DNA of 23,939 bases, taken from assembly GCA_002437575.1 (NCBI GenBank), contig DJQK01000025.1:184-24122 (forward strand). The letters run 5' to 3'. The DNA comes from Clostridiales bacterium UBA6388 (lineage in GTDB: Bacteria > Bacillota > Clostridia > Oscillospirales > Oscillospiraceae). Every line of letters begins with the position of its first letter. Positions within the stretch are counted from its first letter, which is position 1. The notes below the pieces were generated by a model. That model was not told the origin of the DNA and did no database searches. It saw only the letters and a program-made list of their open reading frames with translations. This document shows positions 7,885 to 15,444 of this stretch, one piece after another. A program made the position numbers and the translations under genes.

Positions 7885-7997
7885 TCCGGCCTCTTCCCTT
7901 CCGGCGCGTCTTGTTCGCGCTGCGATTTTTTGTAAAGCAGGTACGCCTCCGGCGCGCCCGTGTCGCGGAAAACCTCCCAGAACAGCTGCGTCTGCAT
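7875..7997 (-). CDS. YqzL-like small protein
   Basis: This 40-residue ORF begins MQTQLFWEVFRDTGAPEAYL and continues with LYKKSQ, followed by a charged tail. The W-x-x-F-x-x-T-G-x-x-x-x-Y-L-L-(F/Y)-K pattern is that of YqzL, a small Bacillota protein of unknown function that in Bacillus lies between era and recO. It has the same position here. A GAGGGGG ribosome binding site lies seven bases before its ATG, and its stop overlaps the recO start. Synteny, motif and ribosome binding site together make it a real gene despite its size. Automated callers often miss it. Confidence 0.85.
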   Translation of the reverse strand: MQTQLFWEVFRDTGAPEAYLLYKKSQREQDAPEGKRPECI

Positions 7998-8079
7998 CCA
8001 ACCGCCCCCTCAATGTTAGGGTATGCGTTTTCCAGACCGCGATACTGGCAGTTCCTGCCCGAAGCTTTTGCTTTATCCA

Positions 8080-8108
8080 ATTATACCATCGATCGCGGAA
8101 AACGGCAA
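8080..8108 (-). promoter_or_regulatory. Promoter of the yqzL-recO-mutS2 unit
   Basis: TTGCCG (8103-8108) and a perfect TATAAT (8080-8085) are separated by 17 bases on the minus strand. They lie downstream of the era hairpin and about 80 bases upstream of the yqzL-like start. Confidence 0.8.
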
Positions 8109-8117
8109 TAGAACCGA

Positions 8118-8144
8118 AAGCCCTTCCCGGTTCGGGAAAGGCTT
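8118..8144 (-). terminator. Terminator-like hairpin after era
   Basis: Arms at 8118-8129 and 8133-8144 pair over 12 bp with a 3-base loop. The one imperfect position is a G-U pair on the minus-strand RNA but a C-A mismatch on the plus strand, so the hairpin favours minus-strand transcripts. It lies six bases after the era stop. The following U-rich tail is weak (TTTCGGTTCTATT). Confidence 0.6.
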
Positions 8145-8149
8145 CTTCG

Positions 8150-9043
8150 TTACCGGTTCGCGTCGTAGCCGAAGTTGGAGATCAGGTACTGACTGTCGCG
8201 CCAGTTTTCCTTCACGCGCACCCACGTCTGCAAATAGACCTTCGTGCCCATGAAGCGCTCGCAGTCGGCGCGCGCCTGCGTGCTGATTTTTTTGAGCATC
8301 GCGCCCTGCTTTCCGATGATGATGCCCTTGTGGCTGGCTTTTTCGCAGTAAATGGTCGCGTCAATGTCGATGATGCCGTCGTCGCGCTCGGAAAATTTCG
8401 TGATCTCGACCGCCGTGCCGTGCGGAATTTCCTTCTCTAAATTCCACAGCAGCTTCTCGCGGATGATCTCGGCCATGACCTGCTTTTCGGGCATATCGGT
8501 GACCATGTCCTCCGGAAAGAGCATGGGGCCCGGCTGGGCGTATTTTTCGCATTCTTTCAGAAGTGTCGCCACGCCGTCGCGCCATTTTGCGCTGATGGGA
8601 ATCACGCAGTCAAAATCAAATTCAGCTTGGTACGCGGCGATGACGGGGAGCAGCGCTTCTTTTTCCACGGTGTCGATCTTGTTGATGACCAGCATCGCCG
8701 GTGCATTTGATGCTTTGATTCTCTCGATGAGCGCGTGCTCCTGCTCTCCGACGTTTGCGATCGGCTCGACCATCAATATGACCGCGTCCACGTCGGCCAC
8801 CGATTCCTTGACGACGTTTACCATGTAATCACCGAGCTTGGTGCGCGGCTTATGGAAGCCCGGGGTGTCGATGAAGACGAGTTGGGTATTGTCCCGGTTG
8901 ACAACGGCGCAGATACGGTTTCTCGTCGTCTGCGGCTTATTGGAAACGATGGCGATCTTCTCGCCGACGAGCGCGTTCGTGAGCGTGGATTTTCCCACGT
9001 TCGGCCGCCCCGCGATCGTGATCATGGCAGATTTGGTTTTCAT
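8150..9043 (-). CDS. era: GTPase Era
   Basis: Era is an essential GTPase that binds 16S rRNA near its 3' end and acts in 30S assembly. The 297-residue protein has G1 GRPNVGKST (about 12-20), the DTPGFHKP G3 region, NKID (G4) and the ISAKWRDG segment (G5). A C-terminal KH domain follows, with GIIIGKQGAMLKKI. The protein ends in the family-typical VKENWRDS segment. The GAGGAGA ribosome binding site is seven to eight bases upstream. It follows ybeY by 14 bases; the dgkA and cdd genes found between them in Bacillus are absent. Confidence 0.98.
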   Translation of the reverse strand: MKTKSAMITIAGRPNVGKSTLTNALVGEKIAIVSNKPQTTRNRICAVVNRDNTQLVFIDTPGFHKPRTKLGDYMVNVVKESVADVDAVILMVEPIANVGEQEHALIERIKASNAPAMLVINKIDTVEKEALLPVIAAYQAEFDFDCVIPISAKWRDGVATLLKECEKYAQPGPMLFPEDMVTDMPEKQVMAEIIREKLLWNLEKEIPHGTAVEITKFSERDDGIIDIDATIYCEKASHKGIIIGKQGAMLKKISTQARADCERFMGTKVYLQTWVRVKENWRDSQYLISNFGYDANR

Positions 9044-9057
9044 TCGTATCTCTCCTC

Positions 9058-9555
9058 TTATTTACGCGGCAGCTCGATCTCAGCCAGGATCGCCTCTTCC
9101 CGCGCGCGCATCTGGCGCTTCATGGGGCCCTCGTCGACATGGTCGTAGCCCAGCAGGTGCAAAATCGAGTGGACGGTGAGGTAGCCGACCTCACGCCTTA
9201 CCGAGTGGCCGAATTCCTTCGCCTGCTGCCTGGCCCGCTCGAGAGAGATGGCCATATCGCCGAGCGGCACGCGGCCGGTCTCGGGGTCTTTGTACTCGTC
9301 CCAGCTCTCCGGGAGCTTGCCGGGCTGAAGCTCGAACATCGGAAACGACAAAACGTCCGTCGCCTTGTCGATATTCCGGTAGGCCTTGTTGATGGCGCGG
9401 ATGGACGCGTCGTCCGTCAGCAGGACGTTAATTTCACACGGCACGTCGACGCCCTCTTCCGACAGCGCCGCCAGAATGCACTTGCGGATCTGCCGCTTGA
9501 GAAGCAGCGCGTCCGGCGTTTTTGCCTCGCAGGTCATGACGATATTATGCTTCAT
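9058..9555 (-). CDS. ybeY: Endoribonuclease YbeY (16S rRNA maturation)
   Basis: YbeY is a single-strand endoribonuclease needed for 16S rRNA 3'-end processing and 70S quality control. The 165-residue protein contains the metal-binding motif H129-x3-H133-x5-H139 (HSILHLLGYDH) and the upstream DVLSFP and LGDMAIS segments typical of the family. The start overlaps the phoH stop as ATGA and has AGAGGG upstream. Linkage to phoH and era is the usual order in Bacillota. Confidence 0.97.
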   Translation of the reverse strand: MKHNIVMTCEAKTPDALLLKRQIRKCILAALSEEGVDVPCEINVLLTDDASIRAINKAYRNIDKATDVLSFPMFELQPGKLPESWDEYKDPETGRVPLGDMAISLERARQQAKEFGHSVRREVGYLTVHSILHLLGYDHVDEGPMKRQMRAREEAILAEIELPRK

Positions 9556-10574
9556 ATTCTGTCCCTCTTCTGATGAAATGTCTTTTGTGTACGGAAGGTT
9601 TTTGGCGATTCCTGCAGGCGCGACTTTTCAAATTTGTCATACGCCGCGACGATCTTCTGCACGAGCGCGTGGCGCACGACGTCGCTGGCCGTAAGTCTGC
9701 AAATCGCGATATCCTCCACGCCGTCTAAAATTTTCACGGCTTCCTTGAGGCCGCTGACCTTATCGCCCGGCAGGTCGATCTGCGTGACGTCGCCTGTAAT
9801 GACGATCTTCGAGCCGAAGCCGAGACGCGTCAAGAACATTTTCATCTGCTCGCGCGTGGTGTTCTGCGCTTCGTCGAGAATGATGAAGCTGTCGTCCAAT
9901 GTCCGGCCTCTCATGTAGGCCAGCGGCGCGACCTCAATGTTTCCGCGCTCTAAATACTTGTTGTACGTCTCCGCGCCCAGCATATCAAAAAGCGCGTCGT
10001 AAAGCGGCCGCAAATAGGGGTCGACCTTGTTCTGAAGATCGCCCGGCAGAAAGCCGAGCCGTTCGCCTGCTTCTACGGCGGGGCGCGTTAAAATAATGCG
10101 GTTGACCTCTTTGGCGCGGAAGGCCGCGACGGCCTGCGCCACGGCCAGATACGTCTTGCCCGTACCCGCGGGGCCCACGCCGATGGTGATGGTGTTTTTG
10201 GAGATGGCCTTGAGATACGTCTGCTGGCCGATGGTCTTGGCCTTGACGGGCCGTCCCTTCGCCGTGACGCAGACGACGTCCTTGGCCATCTTCGTGACCT
10301 GCTCTTCTTTTCCCGCGCGAACGAGGTCAATGAGATAGCGCACCTTCTGGTCGTCGATCTCCTCGCCCTTCGCGGCAAGAGATAAAAGCGCCTCAATGGC
10401 TCTGGCGCCCGCGTCTACGGCTTCTAAATCCTCTGCCGTGACTTTCAGCTCGGTGTTGCGGTTCGTGATGTGCACGCCGAAGGCCTGCTCGATTTTTTTC
10501 ACGTTCTCGTCAAAGGAGCCGAAAACGTCAATGAGCTGCTCGACGCGCTCTGCGTTGATGGTTCGTTCTGTCAT
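9552..10574 (-). CDS. phoH: PhoH-family ATPase
   Basis: PhoH-like proteins are P-loop ATPases with a predicted RNA-related role, inferred from their constant linkage to ybeY. This one has 340 residues, with an N-terminal KH-like part (FGVHITNRNTELKV), Walker A GPAGTGKT, the family signature LTRPAVEAGERLGFLPGD, and a FIILDEAQNT Walker B/helicase-like motif followed by the ITGDVTQIDLP sensor segment. The start at 10574 is preferred over a longer in-frame start at 10646 because it overlaps the yqfD stop as ATGA, matches the family N-terminus and has AAGGAAG upstream. It continues the yqfC-yqfD-phoH-ybeY-era operon. Confidence 0.95.
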   Translation of the reverse strand: MTERTINAERVEQLIDVFGSFDENVKKIEQAFGVHITNRNTELKVTAEDLEAVDAGARAIEALLSLAAKGEEIDDQKVRYLIDLVRAGKEEQVTKMAKDVVCVTAKGRPVKAKTIGQQTYLKAISKNTITIGVGPAGTGKTYLAVAQAVAAFRAKEVNRIILTRPAVEAGERLGFLPGDLQNKVDPYLRPLYDALFDMLGAETYNKYLERGNIEVAPLAYMRGRTLDDSFIILDEAQNTTREQMKMFLTRLGFGSKIVITGDVTQIDLPGDKVSGLKEAVKILDGVEDIAICRLTASDVVRHALVQKIVAAYDKFEKSRLQESPKTFRTQKTFHQKRDRI

Positions 10575-11779
10575 GGTATCGTCTCTTCCTTTATTTCCTG
10601 CTGCAAAATACTCGTGCGCACCATCCGGGCGATCATTTCCTCGCACCGAATGGACGCGGTATATTCGTAAACGCCGTCTTGCCGGCAGACGCCGCCGGTC
10701 ACGTCCAGAATTTTCCCGGCGATCATGTCCTGCCGCACCGAAGCTTCCGCCTGCCTTTGCATCTGCGCTTCGGCCGTCTCAGGGGCAAGCGGCTCGGCTG
10801 CGGTGTCATAGTAGATGCACTGCGTCACGCTCAGCCCGATGGGAAGCTCCAGCCCGCCGGGAAGCGTCAGCATATGCGTTTTCGTTATTTTATCACATCT
10901 GCCGGTCAGATTTCCACCGTTTGAGAAAATATTCTGCCGTTTTTCTCCGATGAGAAGCGAAACTGTCCGCGCTTTTTTGCCGGTTGGCCGCTTGACGCGC
11001 ACGGTGTCCGGCGTCACGATGGTTTTCTTCGTCAGCGTTTCGGCGTAAACTTCCCCTCTGGCCGCGCACACGCGCGTGGTAAACTCGAGATCCAGGTACG
11101 CGGAAATGAGCAGCTGCCCCTTTTTGACCGCCTGGCCGGGCGCGCAGAGGCAGTTTCCGTCATAAGCAAAAACGCTTGTGATGACGCCGTCTTTTGCCGC
11201 GACAACGTCCATCGGCGCTCTTCGCTCCTCGACTTTGATCGACTCCGGCCGCTCGCGGACAATGATGCGCGCCCGCATTCCGCTCTGCTGCACGGTGAAC
11301 CACTGAAGCTCCGGGATCAGCAGAAGCATTTTGTTTTTGAGCTCCTGCGGCTTTATACTGGGGCCATACGTCCCGAAGCCCACGCCGAGACTGTTCATCG
11401 CACGTAAGATCTTTTCCTCCGGTACGGTTTCGTTTCCTGTCACCTCGTAGAAAAACACGAACTTCGGAACGACAAACGACGCCGCCATCGCCAGAACGAG
11501 CGCGATACAGAACGCCTTCCTGCGAAACAGCCCGCCGAGGCTTTTAGGCAGGCCGTATTCCGCCGCAATTTCGAGCTCGCACATGGCCTTCTGCGCGGCG
11601 GTTTGCGCTTTGCAGACGTCTTTTTTGAGAAGCAACAGCGAGATCGTCACGCCGTCTTCGCGCTTCGGCTCTAAAAACGCGGCTCTGGCCTGCGTCAGCC
11701 GCTCGAGCGCCCACTCGGGACTTGCGCCTTTGATCTTCGCGCGGACATAGCCCTGCAAAAACCAGATGATCCGCCACAT
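10571..11779 (-). CDS. yqfD: Sporulation protein YqfD
   Basis: YqfD belongs to the sporulation genes made in the mother cell under sigma-E in Bacillus; its exact role is not known. The 402-residue protein has an N-terminal cytoplasmic domain, one membrane helix (about 88-110, AFCIALVLAMAASFVVPKF) and a long outer part. That part includes a FYEVTGNETV segment, which marks a POTRA-like beginning, and the RARIIVRER segment. Length is as usual (about 400). The start follows the yqfC TAG directly, with GGAGGA seven bases upstream. Confidence 0.95.
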   Translation of the reverse strand: MWRIIWFLQGYVRAKIKGASPEWALERLTQARAAFLEPKREDGVTISLLLLKKDVCKAQTAAQKAMCELEIAAEYGLPKSLGGLFRRKAFCIALVLAMAASFVVPKFVFFYEVTGNETVPEEKILRAMNSLGVGFGTYGPSIKPQELKNKMLLLIPELQWFTVQQSGMRARIIVRERPESIKVEERRAPMDVVAAKDGVITSVFAYDGNCLCAPGQAVKKGQLLISAYLDLEFTTRVCAARGEVYAETLTKKTIVTPDTVRVKRPTGKKARTVSLLIGEKRQNIFSNGGNLTGRCDKITKTHMLTLPGGLELPIGLSVTQCIYYDTAAEPLAPETAEAQMQRQAEASVRQDMIAGKILDVTGGVCRQDGVYEYTASIRCEEMIARMVRTSILQQEIKEETIP

Positions 11780-12061
11780 CTAGCCTTCCTCCGAAAACGT
11801 CAGCGCGTGAATCTCGCCCGTCACCGACAAGCGGTCGCGGTGCATATGCCGGAGCTCGAGTCCCGCCCCTTCGATCGTCACCGCGCCGGTATTGACCCGG
11901 ATGACGATCTTCTCCGGCTCATAGGCCAAAATCGCTCGATGACAGTCCAGGCTGCACGCGCAAAAGCCGTTTACTTCGATGTGCGGCAGCTCGAGCGCGA
12001 TGTCCGCCGGAAGCTCCAGCCGTTGCGCCGCGCGTTCGAGAAGCTTTCTGAATTTGTTCAT
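11780..12061 (-). CDS. yqfC: YabP/YqfC-family sporulation protein
   Basis: This is a 93-residue protein with the family pattern L-P-H-I-E-V-x-G near residue 25 and a strand-rich C-terminal half ending in a GEIHALTF segment. It is the first gene of the yqfC-yqfD-phoH-ybeY-era unit, in the same order as in Bacillus. The start at 12061 gives the usual length and has GGGGTG five bases upstream. An ATG six codons earlier (12079) is possible but has no ribosome binding site. The YqfC role in spore formation is known only genetically. Confidence 0.93.
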   Translation of the reverse strand: MNKFRKLLERAAQRLELPADIALELPHIEVNGFCACSLDCHRAILAYEPEKIVIRVNTGAVTIEGAGLELRHMHRDRLSVTGEIHALTFSEEG

Positions 12062-12096
12062 CCTCCCACCCCATTTCATAAACAGCTTATGCCGTC

Positions 12097-12127
12097 GGCA
12101 TGAAATCTTGCCGGACAGACATAGATT
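12097..12127 (+). promoter_or_regulatory. Possible sigma-E-type promoter of the ylbJ-like gene
   Basis: CATAGATT (12120-12127) fits the sigma-E -10 consensus CATACAHT at seven of eight positions. Fifteen bases upstream, GGCATGAA is a weak match to the -35 GTCATATT. ylbJ of Bacillus is sigma-E dependent, which agrees. The predicted start would fall almost on the ribosome binding site, so this is only a candidate. Confidence 0.35.
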
Positions 12128-12145
12128 GGTTCGGGGTGATTTTGG

Positions 12146-13258
12146 ATGCGGGAAAAAACATCGTCTGAATTTTTGCAGGCGCTTTTGATCGGTAGTTGTT
12201 ATGTCTACCTGATCCTCTGCCCGAAGGCGGCAAGCGCTGCGGCAGCTTCGAGCCTATCGCTCTGCGCGAGGGTGCTCGTGCCGTCGCTGTTTCCGTTTTT
12301 CGTGTGCGCGAATCTTTTTTGCGCGTTGGGTCTTACAAAGCGGCTGGAAAAGCCCTTTTCGCGCGTGATGGGGCCGGTGTTCGGCGTCTCGGGCTCGGGC
12401 GCGGCGGCGCTCGTTCTGGGGCTCACGGGCGGGTACCCCTCGGGCGCGCAGGCGGTCGGGAGCTTATATGCCGCCGGAAGCATCGATGAACGCGCGGCGC
12501 AGAAGCTGCTTCTTTTCTGCAACAACTGCGGACCTGCGTTCATCTTCGGCGTCGTGGGCGGAGAGGTTTTCGGAAGCACGCTGGCAGGGCTTTTATTATA
12601 CCTCGTGCACATCGGCTCGGCACTGGCGCTGGGCGTGCTTTTTGGCCGCGGAACATCGAAGCGTGCGGAAGCAAAGCCGCACCCGGAGGAAAAAACGCCG
12701 CCGGTCTCGTTTTCCGCAGCGTTTACAAAAAGCGTCCTTCTCGCGGGGAAGACGGCCTTTTCGGTCTGCCTGTTTGCCATCGTTTTTGGCGTCCTGTCTT
12801 CGATGGCAACCGGCGTTTTGGCGCAGTTTTTGCCTGCTTGGGCGGGCGCAGTGCTGACCGGCATTCTGGAGCTTTCCGGCGGCGCGGCGGCGCTGGGTGC
12901 AGTGTCTATCTCACAGGGCGCGAAGTTCGTGCTCTCGTCCATGCTGCTGGCGTTCGGCGGCCTGAGCGTGCACGCGCAGACGAAGGCAGTCCTGGAGCAG
13001 GCGGGGCTGCGCGGCCTTCGCGTATTTCTGCCGAAGCTTCTGCACGCGGCTCTGGCGGGGGCTCTGAGCGTGCCGGTCTACGCGCTGTTCCAAAAGCGGC
13101 TGGAGGCGCAGGCGGCGTTTGCGGCTGATTCGAGCTGGCTTTTCGCGGCTGATTCGAGCTGGCTTTTCGCGGCGGCGGCGCAGCTTGCGCTTGGCGGCGG
13201 AATTTGTCTTGCGTACCTGAAATTGGGGGCTGGAAATCCGCAGAGAAATCGTGTATAA
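12146..13258 (+). CDS. ylbJ: YlbJ-like sporulation integral membrane protein
   Basis: The 370-residue protein is largely membrane helices (eight to ten hydrophobic segments). Family-typical motifs are LVPSLFPFFV (about 45-54), GLTGGYPSGAQ (about 92-102) and FCNNCGPAFIFG (about 124-135), the last two matching the nucleoside-recognition/Gate-type domain of YlbJ. In Bacillus YlbJ is needed for formation of heat-resistant spores. A GGGGTGAT ribosome binding site precedes the start. The gene diverges from yqfC. Near the C-terminus the octapeptide AADSSWLF is repeated in tandem through an exact 24-bp duplication (13121-13168), just before the last membrane helix. The frame stays open. Confidence 0.88.
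   Translation: MREKTSSEFLQALLIGSCYVYLILCPKAASAAAASSLSLCARVLVPSLFPFFVCANLFCALGLTKRLEKPFSRVMGPVFGVSGSGAAALVLGLTGGYPSGAQAVGSLYAAGSIDERAAQKLLLFCNNCGPAFIFGVVGGEVFGSTLAGLLLYLVHIGSALALGVLFGRGTSKRAEAKPHPEEKTPPVSFSAAFTKSVLLAGKTAFSVCLFAIVFGVLSSMATGVLAQFLPAWAGAVLTGILELSGGAAALGAVSISQGAKFVLSSMLLAFGGLSVHAQTKAVLEQAGLRGLRVFLPKLLHAALAGALSVPVYALFQKRLEAQAAFAADSSWLFAADSSWLFAAAAQLALGGGICLAYLKLGAGNPQRNRV
13121..13168 (+). repeat. Exact 24-bp tandem duplication inside the ylbJ-like gene
   Basis: Two identical 24-base units (13121-13144 and 13145-13168) lie head to tail and in frame, adding eight residues (AADSSWLF). The flanking partial matches GCGTTT and GCGGC suggest replication slippage. Confidence 0.97.
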
Positions 13259-13259
13259 T
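13231..13259 (+). promoter_or_regulatory. Probable promoter of the cysteine-rich small gene
   Basis: A perfect TATAAT (13254-13259) overlaps the ylbJ-like stop codon. The -35 candidate TGGAAA (13231-13236) is 17 bases upstream and matches four of six consensus bases. Confidence 0.5.
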
Positions 13260-13293
13260 GTCGGCATAAACCTTCGGGAAAGGCGGCCTGTTT

Positions 13294-13503
13294 ATGCTCT
13301 TTCGTAAAACGATCGACCGGTACTGCACCTACTGCCAGTTCGCTGGGCGCATTGACGACGAGACGATGGTCTGTCCGTACTACGGCATCGTCCCATGTGA
13401 ACATCACTGCCGACGGTTCCGGTACGATCCGTTAAAGCGCGTGCCCGGCCGCGTGAAGCCGAAGGATTTTTCGAAATTCGACAAGCAGGATTTCAGCCTG
13501 TAA
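13294..13503 (+). CDS. Small cysteine-rich protein, possible zinc ribbon
   Basis: This 69-residue basic protein has five cysteines (C11-x2-C14, C27, C35-x3-C39), two adjacent histidines (H37, H38) and the segment FRYDPLKRVPG. The spacing suggests a small zinc-binding knuckle with a basic tail. The CRRFRYDPLKR-type segment recurs, as far as I recall, in unnamed Clostridia proteins, but no function is known to me. An AAGGCGG ribosome binding site lies seven bases before the start, a promoter overlaps the end of the previous gene, and a strong terminator follows 17 bases after the stop, so it is probably monocistronic. Confidence 0.8.
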   Translation: MLFRKTIDRYCTYCQFAGRIDDETMVCPYYGIVPCEHHCRRFRYDPLKRVPGRVKPKDFSKFDKQDFSL

Positions 13504-13519
13504 GCGTACATAAAACAGG

Positions 13520-13570
13520 ATATCCCGTTTATTGGACTCTATCAAAAGTCCGGTAAGCGGGATATTTTTT
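13520..13570 (+). terminator. Strong intrinsic terminator
   Basis: A 19-bp stem (13520-13538 with 13547-13565) with an 8-base loop is followed by a run of T (13565-13570). Three positions in the middle pair as G-U on the plus-strand RNA and would be A-C mismatches on the minus strand, so it is oriented for the cysteine-rich gene. Confidence 0.92.
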
Positions 13571-13817
13571 CTGTCCTTATTTTCGGTCTCTCCTGCTTTC
13601 AGAAGCAGGTGAGCGACCACTCTGTCCGGTAGGTTTCCCCTGCCGCAGCCGCTTGAAGCGCCGCTTTTTTCATTCTGCCGCGCGGAATTTCGCTTTGCGG
13701 GGCGGGCGTTCGTCTTCCGGTATGGTAATTCTGTACGAAAATCGTTTTGCTTTTTTGTTGCAGTTGCAAGAAATCCGTTGGAAACGCGGCGAAAAGTAAT
13801 TCTTTTTGTAAAACCGG
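13571..13817. other. Intergenic region upstream of the sugar ABC operon
   Basis: No supported gene lies here. It holds an extended hairpin (13585-13618, core CCTGCTT/AAGCAGG with a TCAG loop), a palindrome TTGCA-GT-TGCAA (13758-13769) and an 8-bp palindrome AACCGGTT (13812-13819) that overlaps the -35 box of the next promoter. Minus-strand open frames run through it into the ABC gene but have no ribosome binding site or recognisable protein. Confidence 0.6.
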
Positions 13818-13819
13818 TT
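13812..13819. promoter_or_regulatory. Palindrome AACCGGTT over the -35 box, possible operator
   Basis: The perfect palindrome ends inside the TTGACA box. A central CG step flanked by AAC/GTT is characteristic of LacI-family operators, and a protein bound here would block RNA polymerase. No LacI-family gene is in the window, so the regulator is unknown. Confidence 0.35.
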
Positions 13820-13846
13820 GACAAATTATTTGGGAGATGCTACAGT
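13818..13846 (+). promoter_or_regulatory. Promoter of the sugar ABC transporter operon
   Basis: TTGACA (13818-13823) and TACAGT (13841-13846) are separated by 17 bases. The predicted start near 13853 leaves a leader of about 60 bases before the ATPase gene. Confidence 0.8.
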
Positions 13847-13864
13847 GGAAGCAACGATAGCAAA

Positions 13865-13875
13865 ACGAATTTCGT
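13865..13875. promoter_or_regulatory. Inverted repeat ACGAA-T-TTCGT, possible operator
   Basis: Five-base arms around one central base lie about 12-22 bases downstream of the predicted transcription start, a common repressor position. An 8-bp palindrome CTGCGCAG follows at 13881-13888. The ROK regulator at the end of the region is one possible ligand-responsive partner; this is inference. Confidence 0.35.
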
Positions 13876-13914
13876 GCAAACTGCGCAGAATACAGGCGAA
13901 AGGTGCGTGAGCGA

Positions 13915-15444
13915 ATGAACGAAACCATTGTTTCCATGCGGGGTATCTGCAAGACCTTCCCCGGCGTGAAGGCGCTGGACAATGTGCACTTCGAGCTCCG
14001 TTCCGGCGAGGTCATGGCTTTGCTTGGAGAAAACGGAGCGGGAAAGTCGACGCTGATGAAAATTTTGAGCGGCGTCTACACCCGGGACAGCGGAACGGTC
14101 GAAATTTTCGGCAAGGAATACGGCGATCTGACGCCCAAGCAGGCCCAGAGCCTCGGCGTGGCGATCATCCATCAGGAGCTCAATATGTGCCCGCATTTGT
14201 CCGTCACGGAAAATATGTTCCTCGGCCGTGAGCGGTACAAGGGCCTCATCGTCGACAGGCGCGGCATGGAGGCTTCAGCCAAACAAATCCTCGATGATCT
14301 GTGCATCGACATTTCCCCGAGCGAGACGGTCGGAGATCTTCCCGTTTCCAAGCAGCAGATGGTCGAGATCGCGAAGGCGCTTTCCATCAACGCCAAAATC
14401 CTCATCATGGACGAGCCAACGTCCGCGCTGACGGCGAAGGAAATTGACGAGCTGTTCCGCATTATCCGGCGGCTCAAGGAATCCGGCTGCGGCATCGTGT
14501 ATATCTCGCACCGGCTGGAAGAGCTTCAGCACATCGTCGACCGCGTGACCATCATGCGAGACGGCCAGTACATCACCTCCATGAACTTCGCCGACACCAC
14601 CATGCCCGAGATCATCACCAACATGGTCGGCCGCGAGATCAAAGAGCAGTTCCCCCGCGTTTCGTGCGAAAAGGGTGAAAAGATCTTCGAGGTCAAAAAC
14701 CTCAACGCCGGGCGCATGGTGCGCGATATCAATTTCTCCCTTTACGCGGGCGAGATCGTCGGCTTTGCCGGCCTCATGGGCGCGGGCCGCACGGAAACGA
14801 CGCGCGCGATTTTCGGAGCCGACCCCAAGGAAACCGGCGAAATTTTCCTGAACGGCAAAAAGATCGTCATCCGCTCCCCATCCGACGCCATCAAGGCTGG
14901 CCTCGTCCTGGCCCCGGAGGACCGGAAAAAGGACGGACTTTGCACCAAGCTTCCCATCCGCGAGAACATCGCGCTGCCGAACCTTGATCTTCTCTGCAAT
15001 GCCCTCGGCGTCATCGACCGGAAGAAGGAAGACGAAATGTGCGATAAGGTCGTGCGGGACCTTCGCATCAAGACGCCGAACGTCGAAATTGACGCGGCCG
15101 GTCTTTCCGGCGGCAACCAGCAGAAGGTCGTCGTCGGAAAGTGGCTGGCGCGGAACTCGAAGGTCGTCATTTTCGACGAGCCCACGCGCGGCATCGATGT
15201 GGCGGCAAAGGTCGAAATTTACAACCTCATGAACCAGCTCAAGCAGCAGGGCATCGCCGTCATGTTCGTCTCTTCGGAAATGCCCGAGGTCATGGGCATC
15301 GCCGACCGCATCCTCGTCATGTGCGACGGCAGGATCACCGGAGAAGTGATGGCGCGGGAAACGACACAGGAAGAGATCCTGACGCTGGCGACCCGGTTTG
15401 AAAATAAATTTGCGGCGCAGGACGCTAAGGAGGAAGAAGCGTAA
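13915..15444 (+). CDS. Sugar ABC transporter, double ATPase subunit (RbsA/MglA type)
   Basis: This 509-residue cytoplasmic ATPase drives a ribose/galactose-type monosaccharide importer. It has two ABC domains in one chain. The first has Walker A GENGAGKS (38-45), an SKQQMVEIAKAL signature region and Walker B ILIMDEPTS. The second has the degenerate Walker A GLMGAGRT typical of this family, the signature LSGGNQQKVVVGKWL and Walker B VIFDEPTRGID. The start at 13915 matches the family N-terminus, with AAAGGTG about nine bases upstream; an in-frame GTG at 13903 overlaps that site and is less likely. The stop overlaps the permease start by one base. It is the first gene of a three-gene importer operon. 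Confidence 0.96.
   Translation: MNETIVSMRGICKTFPGVKALDNVHFELRSGEVMALLGENGAGKSTLMKILSGVYTRDSGTVEIFGKEYGDLTPKQAQSLGVAIIHQELNMCPHLSVTENMFLGRERYKGLIVDRRGMEASAKQILDDLCIDISPSETVGDLPVSKQQMVEIAKALSINAKILIMDEPTSALTAKEIDELFRIIRRLKESGCGIVYISHRLEELQHIVDRVTIMRDGQYITSMNFADTTMPEIITNMVGREIKEQFPRVSCEKGEKIFEVKNLNAGRMVRDINFSLYAGEIVGFAGLMGAGRTETTRAIFGADPKETGEIFLNGKKIVIRSPSDAIKAGLVLAPEDRKKDGLCTKLPIRENIALPNLDLLCNALGVIDRKKEDEMCDKVVRDLRIKTPNVEIDAAGLSGGNQQKVVVGKWLARNSKVVIFDEPTRGIDVAAKVEIYNLMNQLKQQGIAVMFVSSEMPEVMGIADRILVMCDGRITGEVMARETTQEEILTLATRFENKFAAQDAKEEEA

Noticed and set aside
13778..13792. A cre-like sequence (TTGGAAACGCGGCGA) upstream of the transporter promoter.
   Set aside because: It has at least two mismatches at conserved positions of the CcpA consensus and lies about 25-40 bases upstream of the -35 box. 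It is too weak to call.
13903..13914. GTG start for the ABC ATPase four codons upstream.
   Set aside because: The GTG lies within the AAAGGTG ribosome binding site that serves the ATG at 13915, and the family N-terminus fits the ATG.
13432..14015. Minus-strand open frames across the region upstream of the ABC operon.
   Set aside because: They overlap a terminator, a promoter and the start of the ATPase, and have no ribosome binding site or family resemblance.
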